Assembly: GCA_022837185.1 (NCBI GenBank)
Contig: JALHJD010000018.1
Coordinates: 1 to 21,154 of the forward strand
Reading direction: 5' to 3'
Length of the DNA: 21,154 nt
Source: Desulfobacteraceae bacterium
Lineage (GTDB): Bacteria > Desulfobacterota > Desulfobulbia > Desulfobulbales > Desulfobulbaceae
Of the stretch, positions 1 through 9,709 are shown piece by piece. The translations under genes were made by a program, and so were the position numbers. The notes beneath the pieces were generated by a model. The model did no database searches. It was given only the letters and a program-made list of their open reading frames with translations, and was not told the DNA's origin. The first letter of the stretch is position 1, and each line of letters starts with the position of its first letter.

Positions 1-90
1 TCTTCACTGGAGGACTACGAGGCCCTGCTGCCGTGGAATGTTACTCCGAAGCAATTGAATGTGCCGGATAGCCTGGGTGTGGTTGCTTAG
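1..90 (+). CDS. IS66-family transposase, C-terminal fragment (cut by window edge)
   Basis: Only the last 29 residues are visible. They contain LEDYEALLPWN, which matches the short C-terminal IS66 signature (acidic residue, LLPWN, then a brief tail). In intact IS66 transposases this follows the DDE catalytic domain, which would lie left of base 1. The stop falls almost on the terminal repeat, as is usual for IS66 tnpC. Whether the rest of the gene is intact cannot be seen. Confidence 0.6.
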   Translation, partial: SSLEDYEALLPWNVTPKQLNVPDSLGVVA

Positions 91-98
91 GCGCTTAC
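1..98 (+). mobile_element. Right end of an IS66-family insertion sequence
   Basis: The window opens inside a reading frame that stops at 88-90. Just past the stop, GCGCTTAC at 91-98 is the reverse complement of GTAAGCGC, the typical outer end of IS66-family terminal repeats. The next eight bases (99-106) would be one copy of the target duplication if the element is intact. The other end lies outside the window, so this cannot be checked here. The assignment rests on the peptide tail and the terminal bases together. Confidence 0.6.
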
Positions 99-390
99 GT
101 TTGTAAGTCCTTTCTTGAGCGCAACAACTGGTTTCGGAAAGAAAGCTGGCCAATTACCTGTATTGGGTGGCAACGTTTGGCATCTGCGCCGGAAGAAACA
201 TTCTCGGGGTGACAAGCCCCCTCGATTATTGAAGCTCTGTGGTTGCTGCATTTCTGATGTTCCTGCATACACCTTCTTAATATTGATGTATCCTGGAATT
301 TTTTGAGCGGCAAGGGAAAATGTCGCGTTTTTCTGAACAGGCCTCCTGCGAAACTTCTCTTTGGCTGAGATCGGGGAAGGGGGGCAGTAC
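99..390. other. Non-coding stretch between IS66 end and lysE remnant
   Basis: No convincing coding sequence. The open frames on either strand lack a ribosome binding site, have unbiased codons and resemble no family known to me. Base composition is more AT-rich than the operons to the right, which fits intergenic or decayed mobile DNA beside an insertion sequence. Confidence 0.5.
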
Positions 391-881
391 ATTGAAATTT
401 TTCTACTCATTGCCTTGTCACCGTTTTCTGGTCATGCATGGTCGGTTCAACGGAAGCCCACCCGGATGAGCCGGGAGAAGGCAAATCCTCCTTTACAGTA
501 TGTTCAACAGGGCAAGGCCGTCGCGGAAGAGAACCAGGGCGAAAAGGGCCAGGACCAGGCCGAGGCAGCGCATGGTGAGGATGTAGGGGCGGCCGCGCAG
601 GAATGATCTGGACCGGCCGACGAACACGGCCAGCAGGATTTTCGAGCCCACGAGGAAGACATAGAAGCTGACCTGTAAGGCCATGAGGGCGCCGATATGC
701 GGGGTGAGCGCCTTGGTCATGGTCGCGGGGCGCCGACGCTGATCCAGAAGAGGTAGGGGTGGGGGTCAGGGCATTGGCGGCCACGCCTTTTGCCAGGGAT
801 TTGGGGTTGGTCTCCCGGATATCCAGAGCGATGCCCCGGGTCCGCAGGCCCTGCCAGGCCAGGATGAGCAGGAAGAGGCCG
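391..881. repeat. Left copy of ~491-bp direct repeat (lysE 3' part plus downstream flank)
   Basis: Aligns by eye along its whole length with 6945-7435, in the same orientation, at about nine bases in ten. Both copies start at ATTGAA and end at GGAAGAGGCCG, after which the sequences diverge completely. The repeat covers codons ~78-207 of the exporter gene plus about 100 bp beyond its stop. The left copy carries small indels, including two extra bases near 736 and one missing base near 770. Confidence 0.9.
493..881 (-). pseudogene. Truncated, frameshifted LysE-family exporter remnant
   Basis: This is a broken copy of the intact exporter gene at 7042-7665. The first ~77 codons are missing: homology stops abruptly at 881. 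Indels near 736 and 770 shift the frame. The last 75 codons (493-720) are still open and nearly identical to the intact C-terminus, including a hydrophobic segment around VSFYVFLVGSK. The tail differs: NIL-stop here, KILKG-stop in the intact copy. There is no start signal. It is probably a by-product of the duplication or integration that placed the sulfur cassette between the two copies. Confidence 0.85.
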
Positions 882-920
882 ATTGGTTAATTACCTTGGA
901 GTGTTCCGTAATCTGCCACC

Positions 921-954
921 AAACAAAAAAGGCGCACTCCAAATGAGGTGCGCC
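921..954 (-). terminator. Rho-independent terminator of the rhodanese gene
   Basis: On the minus strand, GGCGCAC (954-948) pairs with GTGCGCC (937-931) and is followed by TTTTTTGTTT (930-921). It lies 27 bp beyond the rhodanese stop codon and is correctly oriented for it. Confidence 0.87.
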
Positions 955-980
955 TTGAGAGCGGATTATTGTCTGCGCAT

Positions 981-1916
981 TTACTTATTCATGGCAGCCA
1001 GCCAACTCGTATTCTCGGAAGGCAGGGCGGTGAGAACGGCCCATTCCATCCAGGCTCCGTCATAAATCTTGACATCCTTGTAGCCGAGCATGCGGGTGAG
1101 CACCAGGTAGGTCTGGGCAGCCCGGTATGAGCTGTGGCAGTACGTATAGATGGTCTTGTCCGGGGTGATCCCGGCAGCTGTGAATGTCTCGAGGATCTGG
1201 TCAACAGGTTTGAAGAGCTGGGTTTCCTTGTCATTGGCGGCAGAAGAACCGGGCAAGTTGATGGAGTTAGGGATATTACCGCCCCGGATGGCCCTGATGT
1301 TTTCTCCGCGGAATTCAGCTTCAGGCCGGGTGTCATGGAGAACGACACTGTTGTCCTGCTTTTCAACTGCGTCATGCAGCACATCGTTCCAGGTGACCAG
1401 CAGGTTATTGTTCGGCCCCGAAGTTTTGTAGGGTTGGGTTGATGCGGCGACAGTCGGTTCGGTCGTCACCTCGTAATTTTCTTTCTGCCACTGGCCGATG
1501 CCGCCGTTGAGCAGTTTCAGCTTTTCCGGATCATGACCGTAGAGTTCCATTATGAATAGAAAACGGCTGGCGAAGATGCCGTACATGTCATCATAAGCAA
1601 TGATCGTGTCATCATTGTCAATGCCAAGCCTGGCCATAACGTCCAAAAATTGGTCAAGCTGCGGATACTTGTTGGGGGTGTAGCGGGTGTAATCCTCCAG
1701 GTCGACCCGGCAGTTGACCTGCAGGGCGCCGGGGATATGACCTTTGCCATAGGCATCCGCCTTGTACCTGACATCCACGATTTTCACATCGGGGTTGCCG
1801 GCAATTGATTTGACTTCCTCGGGGCTTGCCAACAAGCCCGCGAATGCTGACGCAGTTACCAGTAGCAGTGCCGTTACGGCCGAAACCAGGATGGTGTTCA
1901 TTTTCCGTTTGGTCAT
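981..1916 (-). CDS. Exported two-domain rhodanese (sulfurtransferase)
   Basis: Predicted to move sulfane sulfur, for example from thiosulfate or polysulfide, to a thiophilic acceptor outside the cytoplasm. The 311-residue protein begins with a signal peptide (basic MTKRK, hydrophobic core, likely cleavage after ASAFA near residue 26). Domain 1 (~30-150) has AYDDMYGIF where the active-site loop should be, so it is catalytically dead. Domain 2 (~170-300) has the loop CHSSYRA with catalytic Cys260. This dead/active arrangement is standard for tandem rhodaneses. The start at 1916 was chosen over an in-frame ATG 13 codons upstream because GAGGAGGAGACA sits directly before it and the upstream start would lack one. 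The gene has its own sigma-54 promoter (1960-1976) and a terminator (921-954), so it appears to be a separate unit controlled by the adjacent regulator. Confidence 0.9.
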   Translation of the reverse strand: MTKRKMNTILVSAVTALLLVTASAFAGLLASPEEVKSIAGNPDVKIVDVRYKADAYGKGHIPGALQVNCRVDLEDYTRYTPNKYPQLDQFLDVMARLGIDNDDTIIAYDDMYGIFASRFLFIMELYGHDPEKLKLLNGGIGQWQKENYEVTTEPTVAASTQPYKTSGPNNNLLVTWNDVLHDAVEKQDNSVVLHDTRPEAEFRGENIRAIRGGNIPNSINLPGSSAANDKETQLFKPVDQILETFTAAGITPDKTIYTYCHSSYRAAQTYLVLTRMLGYKDVKIYDGAWMEWAVLTALPSENTSWLAAMNK

Positions 1917-1959
1917 TGTCTCCTCCTCATATGAATGGAAAAATGCAGTTGCCATGGAG

Positions 1960-1976
1960 TTGCAAGAGGAGTGCCA
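1960..1976 (-). promoter_or_regulatory. Sigma-54 (RpoN) promoter of the rhodanese gene
   Basis: The minus strand reads TGGCACTCCTCTTGCAA. The -24 element TGGCAC and the -12 element TTGCA both match the RpoN consensus, and the GG-to-GC spacing is exactly right. The predicted start site is near 1950, which gives a 34-nt leader containing a strong ribosome binding site. The next gene upstream encodes a sigma-54 activator. Confidence 0.85.
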
Positions 1977-2036
1977 AAAAAATTATTCAAATATTCTAAT
2001 GAGATAGGCAAAAAAAGGATATTTCAGAATGAAAGA

Positions 2037-2048
2037 ATATTGCAATAT
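2037..2048. promoter_or_regulatory. Palindrome, candidate enhancer (UAS) for the NtrC-type activator
   Basis: ATATTGCAATAT is a perfect 12-bp palindrome centred about 93 bp upstream of the predicted sigma-54 start site, a usual distance for activator binding sites. The surrounding AT-rich stretch (1981-2050) also holds AATATTC (1990-1996) and GAATATT (2035-2041), which mirror each other and could be a second, weaker site. Binding by the adjacent regulator is inferred. Confidence 0.5.
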
Positions 2049-2084
2049 GAAATGAAATGTCCGGCTCGCCTGCGGCAGGTGCTG

Positions 2085-3423
<1,339 letters not shown>

Positions 3424-3431
<8 letters not shown>

Positions 3432-5163
3432 TGGTTCCTTCGTACAGGGGCAGTATAATAGTGAAGACGGTCCCTTCGTCCGGGATGCTGCGCACATCGA
3501 TGGCGCCGCCATAATCGTTGATGATGCCTGTACAGATGGACAGCCCGAGGCCGGTGCCGGTGCCCACCGGCTTGGTGGTGAAGAACGGATCAAATATACG
3601 CGACAGGTTTTCGGTGGGAATGCCGGGGCCGTTGTCCCGGACAATGATCCTGGCCTCATGTTCCGCATGATGGGTGGAAATGTCGATTTCACCTTCGCTG
3701 CCAATGGCCTGGGCGCTGTTGAGCAGGATGTTGACCAGCACCTGTTCCAGCCGCTTCGGATCGGCCTCCACTTCCAGTACCGGCATCAGGTTGAGCTTGA
3801 TATTGATGAACCTTTTGTCCATCTCGGTCTGCAGAACCCGGATCGCTTCGGTCACCACATTGTTGAGGTCACAGCAGGCGTCCTGGCTGGGCAGTTGAGT
3901 CGACAATCTCGAAAAATCAAGCAGTTCGCGAATAATTGAGCTGCTTTTTTTAGCCTGCTCGGCAATGATCGCCAACCGTTCCCGCTGGTCGGGCTGCAGA
4001 CTGTTTCCCTTGAGGAGAAGACGGGCGTAGCCGAGAATGCTGCCGAGCGGGGTATTAAGCTCGTGAGCGATTCCGGCCGAAAGCTGACCGATCGCAGCGA
4101 GTTTTTCAGTGCGGTGAAAGATCTCCTGACGGTGTTTTTCCTCGGTGATGTCCCGGAAAGTGAACACCCGGCCGATGGCGGTGCCGTCGGGATCGAAGAG
4201 GGGCACCGCGTTAACCGACAGCAGCAGTTTCCTGTTTTCTCCGCGGAAGGGCAGTTCGACATTCTGGCAGGCGTACAGGGTATTGACATCGAACATGGCC
4301 CGCGATTCGGGCGGACTTTCGGCGAACAGCTCGTCGATTTTCAGTTCCAGCACCTGTTTTTGCGAAAGATCGAGAATCTGCAGGGCGGAGCCGTTGACGG
4401 AGATGATCCGGTTCCGGGAATCGGTGACCAGCAACCCTTCCGAGAGGCTTTGCAGGACTGAAGCCAGTTTCGATTTTTCGGCCAGGTAAAAGCCGCGCTG
4501 CCGCTGTTCTTCCTCTTCGGCTTTTTTGCGGGCGGTGATATCCAGGGCGACTTCGATCACCCGGGTTACCTCGCCATTGGTGCCCTTGGCATACGGGGTG
4601 GTGACGAGTTGGAAATATTTGTCTTTCTTCCGCACCTCGTCGACGACCACCGGTCGACCGGTGGCAAAGGTATCCACTGCCGGGCAGTCGAGGCCCGGTC
4701 CGTTTTTCAGGCAGTAGACCTCGTAGCAGTAGCTGCCGCAGACATTTTTCTGATGCCGGTCAACAAGGAGTTCCCGCTGCTTTTCATTGCACTTGACGAT
4801 GGCGAAATCCTGGTCGATGATCGAGATTCCCACTCCTGTGGCGTCGAAAATCGCCTGCAGTTCATCGCGGGCCTCACTCAGATCGCTGATTGTTTCATTG
4901 AGGTATTCGTAGACTTGGGCAAAGGAACCGGCAATAATGCCTATCGGGTCGAGACTGAGTAGTTCGCTGTCGTCGAATTCCTCGGGCCGGAGCGGCAAGG
5001 TGCCCATGACCTCGAGCAACTGGTTGGTTTTTTCCCGGATATAACGGGTGTATCTGACATTTTCCTTCCTGAGGCGCCTGATTTCCTTCTGCAGGGCCGC
5101 CACCTCTTTGTCCACGGCCGGGGTGCCGACCGGTTTATTCTTTTTTGCCAATGGTGATTTCAT
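3424..5163 (-). CDS. Soluble PAS-PAS sensor histidine kinase, cysteine-rich first PAS
   Basis: A 579-residue kinase with no membrane segment, so it senses a cytoplasmic signal. Order: N-terminal coiled coil (~15-50, rich in K, E and R), PAS1 (~100-212), PAS2 (~232-342), then the DHp and catalytic domains. The phospho-acceptor is His367 in [10 protein letters not shown]-box residues lie near 478-482, with DNGPGI at 510-515, IFDPFFTTK at 523-531 and GTGTGLGLS at 534-542. PAS1 has five cysteines (125, 142, 146, 151, 160) in a [11 protein letters not shown]...DCP arrangement that could bind metal or respond to redox or persulfide; this is inference. The start at 5163 overlaps the TusA-like gene by 29 bp and has no clear ribosome binding site, so translational coupling is likely. 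The family assignment is secure; the ligand is unknown. Confidence 0.92.
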
Positions 5164-5383
5164 AACAGGTATCCAGATTTCGCACCTCTACGTCATAACC
5201 CATCTTGCGGGCCGACTCAGGGATGGTGCGGGTGGTGTCCCGGTGGTCAGTCTTGACGATCAGTCTTGCCTCGCCGTTTTTGAGCCGCTTCCGGTGGGTG
5301 TTGAGCTCTCGCAGCACCACCAGAAGGCATGCCGGACAGACCTGCCCAAGGATATTCAATTCGATTGTCCGAATCTTAGCCAT
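5135..5383 (-). CDS. TusA/SirA-like sulfur carrier with CPxC motif
   Basis: An 82-residue protein with the TusA fold signature LNILGQVCPACLLVV near its N-terminus. TusA proteins carry sulfur as a persulfide on the first cysteine of a CPxP motif and pass it between transporters, rhodaneses and sulfur enzymes. Here the second proline is replaced by cysteine (Cys16 and Cys19), creating a CxxC pair; Cys73 is a third cysteine. The start at 5383 is preceded by GAGGAGGACAGG, an excellent ribosome binding site. A longer frame to 5422 lacks one. It lies 40 bp after the YeeE-type transporter gene and overlaps the kinase gene. YeeE/YedE next to TusA is a recurrent pairing in which the carrier accepts the imported sulfur. 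What partner uses it here is not shown by the sequence. Confidence 0.85.
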   Translation of the reverse strand: MAKIRTIELNILGQVCPACLLVVLRELNTHRKRLKNGEARLIVKTDHRDTTRTIPESARKMGYDVEVRNLDTCYEITIGKKE

Positions 5384-5423
5384 CCTGTCCTCCTCGCTTT
5401 CGGCAATCCATACCATCATCAAT

Positions 5424-6530
5424 TTATTTTATCACATGCCGGGTGAGAATCTGTGTCCCGATCCACATCCCGGCAATCATCGCCCCGGAAAAAAAGAATC
5501 CCTGCCAGGCCAGCAGCGGCAGCCCCCCCAGCAAAAAATTCAGATTGCAGCCGGTGGCAATGCGGGCGCCCAGGGCCAGCAGGATGCCGCCGGTCAGGGC
5601 CGCAATCCCCTGCCGCCTGGGAGGCAGACCATGGATTCTGAATTCCCTGTAATACACGGCGGCGGCAAGGGCCCCGGCAAAAATGCCGACGATCAGGGTA
5701 AGCTGAGTATAACTGATGTGATCGATGCGCGGTCCGGCGCCGCCGCTGACCAGGACTCCCCCGGTCCAAAACGAGATGGAATCGTTCTGAAAATAAGCAA
5801 GGTTGGCGACATGATCGGGCAGGATCATCTGTTCAAGGTAGGCCCCGATCTTGGCATAGGCGGTGGTAATGCCCATGGGATATCCGGCAAGAAAATAGTA
5901 GAAAACATTGAGCAGCGCCAGGAATACGGCGGTTTTCCAGGGCTGGATATAGCCCCGGGCATGGCCGGTGACCTGGAATTTGCCGGAAACCGTCCAGCGC
6001 CATATCGCCGCCAGGCAGGGGGCGAGGAGCACCGCCAGGAAAAGGGTTTGCAGGGCCGGGTGGTGCTGGGCAACGGATACGGAAGTGGTGAAGGTGGTTT
6101 GGGCCGAGAAGGAGCGGACCTGGGGGTGAATCTCGGCATAGAGCAGGCTGCCGGCCAGGATGCCGGCAAAGCCGATCCAGTTGACTAGACTGCCGCCGGC
6201 CATCTTGTACAGGGTGCCGACCACACACCCGCCGGCAAGGACAATGCCGATTCCGAAGAGCAGGCCCCCTGCGAGGGTCGCGGCCGATGCCGGGGCAAAG
6301 GTCGGCGGCGGCTGGAAAGGAAGCATCCCGGTCCGGCCTCCCACATGAAACAGGAGGGAAGTTACCAGGAAATAGAGGACGAATGAGCGCAGCAGTGTTG
6401 TGTCGCGGATCAGAAAAAAATCACGCAGCATGGCTACCATGCAGTAATCCCCACGGTAGAGAATTATCCCGCAGAGAAAACCGATAAGGGCGGTGCCCGA
6501 AGCCAGAATGACAGGGTCCATGATCATCAT
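5424..6530 (-). CDS. YeeE/YedE (TsuA-type) sulfur-compound transporter
   Basis: A 368-residue inner-membrane protein with about ten hydrophobic segments and two inverted halves. Family hallmarks are the conserved cysteines in glycine-rich re-entrant loops: YRGDYC (Cys30), LAGGCVVGTLY (Cys102) and ATGCNLNFLLGG (Cys328). In characterised TsuA proteins three such cysteines relay thiosulfate through the membrane. Extra cysteines occur at 20 and 172. The start is uncertain: ATG codons at 6530, 6527 and 6521 are in frame and none has a good ribosome binding site. It is the first gene of the likely operon transporter / TusA-like / kinase / regulator. The substrate is most likely thiosulfate or another sulfane-sulfur compound, but related YedE proteins serve selenium metabolism, so this is not certain. 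Confidence 0.88.
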   Translation of the reverse strand: MMIMDPVILASGTALIGFLCGIILYRGDYCMVAMLRDFFLIRDTTLLRSFVLYFLVTSLLFHVGGRTGMLPFQPPPTFAPASAATLAGGLLFGIGIVLAGGCVVGTLYKMAGGSLVNWIGFAGILAGSLLYAEIHPQVRSFSAQTTFTTSVSVAQHHPALQTLFLAVLLAPCLAAIWRWTVSGKFQVTGHARGYIQPWKTAVFLALLNVFYYFLAGYPMGITTAYAKIGAYLEQMILPDHVANLAYFQNDSISFWTGGVLVSGGAGPRIDHISYTQLTLIVGIFAGALAAAVYYREFRIHGLPPRRQGIAALTGGILLALGARIATGCNLNFLLGGLPLLAWQGFFFSGAMIAGMWIGTQILTRHVIK

Positions 6531-6944
6531 GAACCGATAACAGGACGGATAACAGGAATAACTGGGGTGCCTTGAAAAATCATTTTTCCTTCCTCACTGA
6601 AACCACCTTCCCGACTGTTGTATAATGCACTCCGGGGCGGGTAATGCTTATCAGGCAGACAATAAGCAATGCAGGCCGGTTTTACTTATCGATAACGCCT
6701 GCCAGAACATTAAAAATCATCTGACGATCGCAATCCATCAGAAATATGTACGCACTGCATTGCCGCACGAAGTCATATGGTAACACCGTATCGGGAAATG
6801 CAATTTGGGATGGGTGTGCCTTATTGTTTATATAAGGATGCGATGCTTATTTTTCAAGATCCGCTGTTAGGAGGATAGGTTGACGGTCTGACGCTTCTCA
6901 ATCCCTGGACAGAAAGTGGAGGATGTCCATAAATATAAGGGTAT
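6531..6944 (-). other. Long leader / intergenic region upstream of the transporter gene
   Basis: No gene is supported here. On the minus strand it holds a sigma-70-like promoter at 6829-6857, which would give a leader of about 290 nt. Within that leader are two adjacent dyads: TGCTTAT (6645-6651) with ATAAGCA (6662-6668), and GCAGGC (6671-6676) with GCCTGC (6697-6702). A short direct repeat of GATAACAGGA lies just before the start codon (about 6536-6557). No match to a riboswitch class known to me was recognised. Confidence 0.4.
6829..6857 (-). promoter_or_regulatory. Candidate sigma-70 promoter of the sulfur transporter operon
   Basis: The minus strand has TTGAAA (6857-6852), a 17-bp spacer, then TATATA (6834-6829). 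This is a good spacing with 5 of 6 and 4 of 6 consensus matches. It is the best candidate seen upstream of the operon; a scan of 6541-6910 for a sigma-54 GG/GC pair found none. Confidence 0.45.
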
Positions 6945-7435
6945 ATTGAATTTTTTTTTAACTCATTGCCTCGGCCACGTTTTCTGTTCATGCATGGACG
7001 GTTCAACGGAAGTCCACCCGGTTGAACCGGGAAAAACCATGTCATCCTTTGAGTATTTTCAACAGGGCAAGGCCGTCGCGGAAGAGAACCAGGGCGAAGA
7101 GGGCCAGGACCAGGCCGAGGCAGCGCATGGCGAGGATGTAGGGGCGGCCGCGCAGGAATGATCTGGACCGGCCGACGAAGACGGCCAGCAGGATTTTCGA
7201 GCCGACGAGGAAAACGTAGAAGCTGACCAGAAAGGCTAGGAGGGCGCCAATGTGCAGGGTGAGCGCCTTGTTCATGGTCGGGGCGCCGACGCTGATCCAG
7301 AAGAGGTAGGGGTGGGGGTTCAGGGCGTTGGCGGCCACGCCTTTGGTCAGGGACTTGGGGGCGGTCTCCCGGATATCCAGGGCGATGCCCCGGGGCCGCA
7401 GGCTCTGCCAGGCCAGGATGAGCAGGAAGAGGCCG
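6945..7435. repeat. Right copy of ~491-bp direct repeat
   Basis: Partner of 391-881, same orientation. This copy lies partly inside the intact exporter gene (codons ~78-207) and partly downstream of it. About 5.5-6 kb separates the copies, and the intervening DNA is the sulfur cassette. Just beyond the exporter stop it carries a dyad, CGGTTCAAC (6999-7007) with GTTGAACCG (7021-7029), and an overlapping near-palindrome at 7017-7031. The left copy retains these only partly. Confidence 0.9.
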
Positions 7436-7665
7436 CCGGCGAGGGAGAGGGCGCCCAGAATGTTGTGGAAAGCGGACAGTTTTGCCAGGACCAGCAGGGT
7501 CAGGAGGATGATCGGCAGGTCGGTGATGATCGGGGCCAGGGCGACCCGGACGCCGGCCGGGATGCCGTGGCGGAGCGTTTCGGAAATGACCAGGGCCAGG
7601 AGCGGCCCTGGGGCAAAGCCGGCGGACAGGCCGAGCACCGTGCCGACGGTCAGGAAATAGAGCAT
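7042..7665 (-). CDS. LysE/RhtB-family exporter
   Basis: A 207-residue integral membrane protein with about six hydrophobic segments. The N-terminal GFAPGPLLALVIS motif (PGP within the first helix) is typical of LysE/RhtB exporters, which expel amino acids or related metabolites by proton exchange; the length is normal for the family. The start at 7665 lies 24 bp after the lolD stop with only a weak ribosome binding site, so it is probably the last gene of the lysS-lolC-lolD transcript. Its 3' two-thirds is duplicated at 391-881. The substrate cannot be read from the sequence. The link to lolCD looks positional rather than functional. Confidence 0.85.
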   Translation of the reverse strand: MLYFLTVGTVLGLSAGFAPGPLLALVISETLRHGIPAGVRVALAPIITDLPIILLTLLVLAKLSAFHNILGALSLAGGLFLLILAWQSLRPRGIALDIRETAPKSLTKGVAANALNPHPYLFWISVGAPTMNKALTLHIGALLAFLVSFYVFLVGSKILLAVFVGRSRSFLRGRPYILAMRCLGLVLALFALVLFRDGLALLKILKG

Positions 7666-7689
7666 GGTGATCCCACGGCGGCCGGGGCC

Positions 7690-8386
<697 letters not shown>

Positions 8387-8394
<8 letters not shown>

Positions 8395-9610
8395 AGGTCA
8401 GGGCCTCGGCCGGCCGCACCCGGGATGCCTTCCAGGACGGGTAGAGGGTGGCCGCCAGGGTGATCAGGATGGCGGACAGGGCGATGATCGTCACGTCCAG
8501 CGGCACCACCTTGATCGGCATGGTGGACATGGGGTAGACGTTGCTCGGCAGCTCGATGAACTTGTAGCGCTTGAGGATCGTGCACAGGCCGAGCCCCCCC
8601 ATGACCCCGAACACGGTGCCGGTGAGGCCGATGACCGCCCCCTGGTAGAAAAAGATGCGCATGATCGAGCCGGTGGTCGCGCCCATGGACTTGAGGATGG
8701 CGATGTCGCGGGTCTTTTCCATGACCACCATGATCAGGGCGCTGATGATGTTGAGGGCCGCCACCAGGATGATCAGGTCCAGGGCGATAAAGATGCCTAC
8801 CTTTTCCAACTTGAGGGCGGCGAACAGGTTCTGGTTGAGCTGCATCCAGTCGCGGACGGAAAAGCCGGGCCCGAGTTCGGCCCGGATCGATCTGCCGATG
8901 ACGTCGGCCCGTTCGACATTGGTCACCCGGACCTCGATGCCGTGCACGCCCGCTTCGTCGCCGCTCAGGCTGCGGGCGGTGTCCAGGTTGACGAAGCCGA
9001 GGGTGGAGTCGTATTCGAACATGCCGGTCTCGAAGATGCCGACGATTTCACAGGTGCGGATCTTCGGCAGCACCCCCATGGGCGACAGGGGGCCTTCCGG
9101 GGAAATCAGGCGGATCCGGCTGCCTGTCCCCACGTTGAGCTGCCGGGCCAGCTCCAGGCCGATGATGATGCCCGGCAGGTCGCCGGGCAGGTCGAGGTCG
9201 GCCAGTTCCCCGCTTTGCATCTGCCGGCCGATATTGATGACCCGGCCGGCGCCGGCGGGGTCGATGCCGCGCAGCACGATGCCGCTCGATGCCTGGGCGG
9301 AGGAAATAAGGGCCTGGCTGTAGATATACGGCGAGGTGGCTTCCACCCCCTTGACCTGTTCGATCCGGGCGGCGGTTTCCTCCGGATCGGTGATGTTGCC
9401 GCCGAAGCGCTGGACCAGGATGTGCGAATTGATGCCGATGATCTGGTCGCGCAGCCCTTCAGTGAAGCCGGTATAGACGGACAGGACGACGATCAAGGCC
9501 ATGACCCCCACCGCCACCCCGAGGATGGAGATGACCGAGATCAGGGAGATGAACTTCTGCTTGCGCTTGGCCCGCAGATAGCGTCGACTGACAAACCATT
9601 CAAAATTCAT
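8387..9610 (-). CDS. lolC: Lipoprotein-releasing permease LolC/LolE family
   Basis: A 407-residue permease with the family layout: a short cytoplasmic N-terminus with FVSRRYLRAKRKQKF, one membrane helix (~20-45), a large periplasmic domain (~46-270), and three C-terminal helices (about 272-297, 318-345, 368-392) ending in an RPAEAL motif. It pairs with LolD to release lipoproteins. Only one permease gene is present here, so the complex is probably a homodimer (the LolF-type arrangement) unless a second gene lies elsewhere. The start at 9610 has a weak AGGCGGA-type ribosome binding site. It lies 99 bp downstream of lysS. Confidence 0.93.
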
Positions 9611-9709
9611 GCGGTTCCGCCTGTTGGACCGGTTGCCGGTTGCTGCCGGAAACGGGGAGCGGTGATAAATCCGCCTTCCCTTTCCGGCTGAATGTGCCGG
9701 GGCGGCCGG

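Noticed and set aside
361..606. Plus-strand frames at 361-606 and 6916-7161 with identical C-termini, suggesting a duplicated small gene
   Set aside because: They are antisense readings of the duplicated lysE 3' end; the similarity is explained by the direct repeat.
3432..3704. N-terminal extension of the NtrC-type regulator next to the sulfur genes
   Set aside because: The extra ~91 residues have no receiver-like features and lie wholly inside the kinase gene; the receiver domain starts exactly at the overlapping ATG at 3431.
6558..6574. GGCAC-containing sequence before the transporter gene as a second sigma-54 promoter
   Set aside because: The -24 GG is present but the required GC at -12 is TTAT; not functional by consensus.
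6597..6626. Perfect TATAAT on the plus strand with a CTGAAA box 18 bp upstream
   Set aside because: It points away from the transporter operon and there is no plus-strand gene downstream; kept only as a possible unannotated RNA start.
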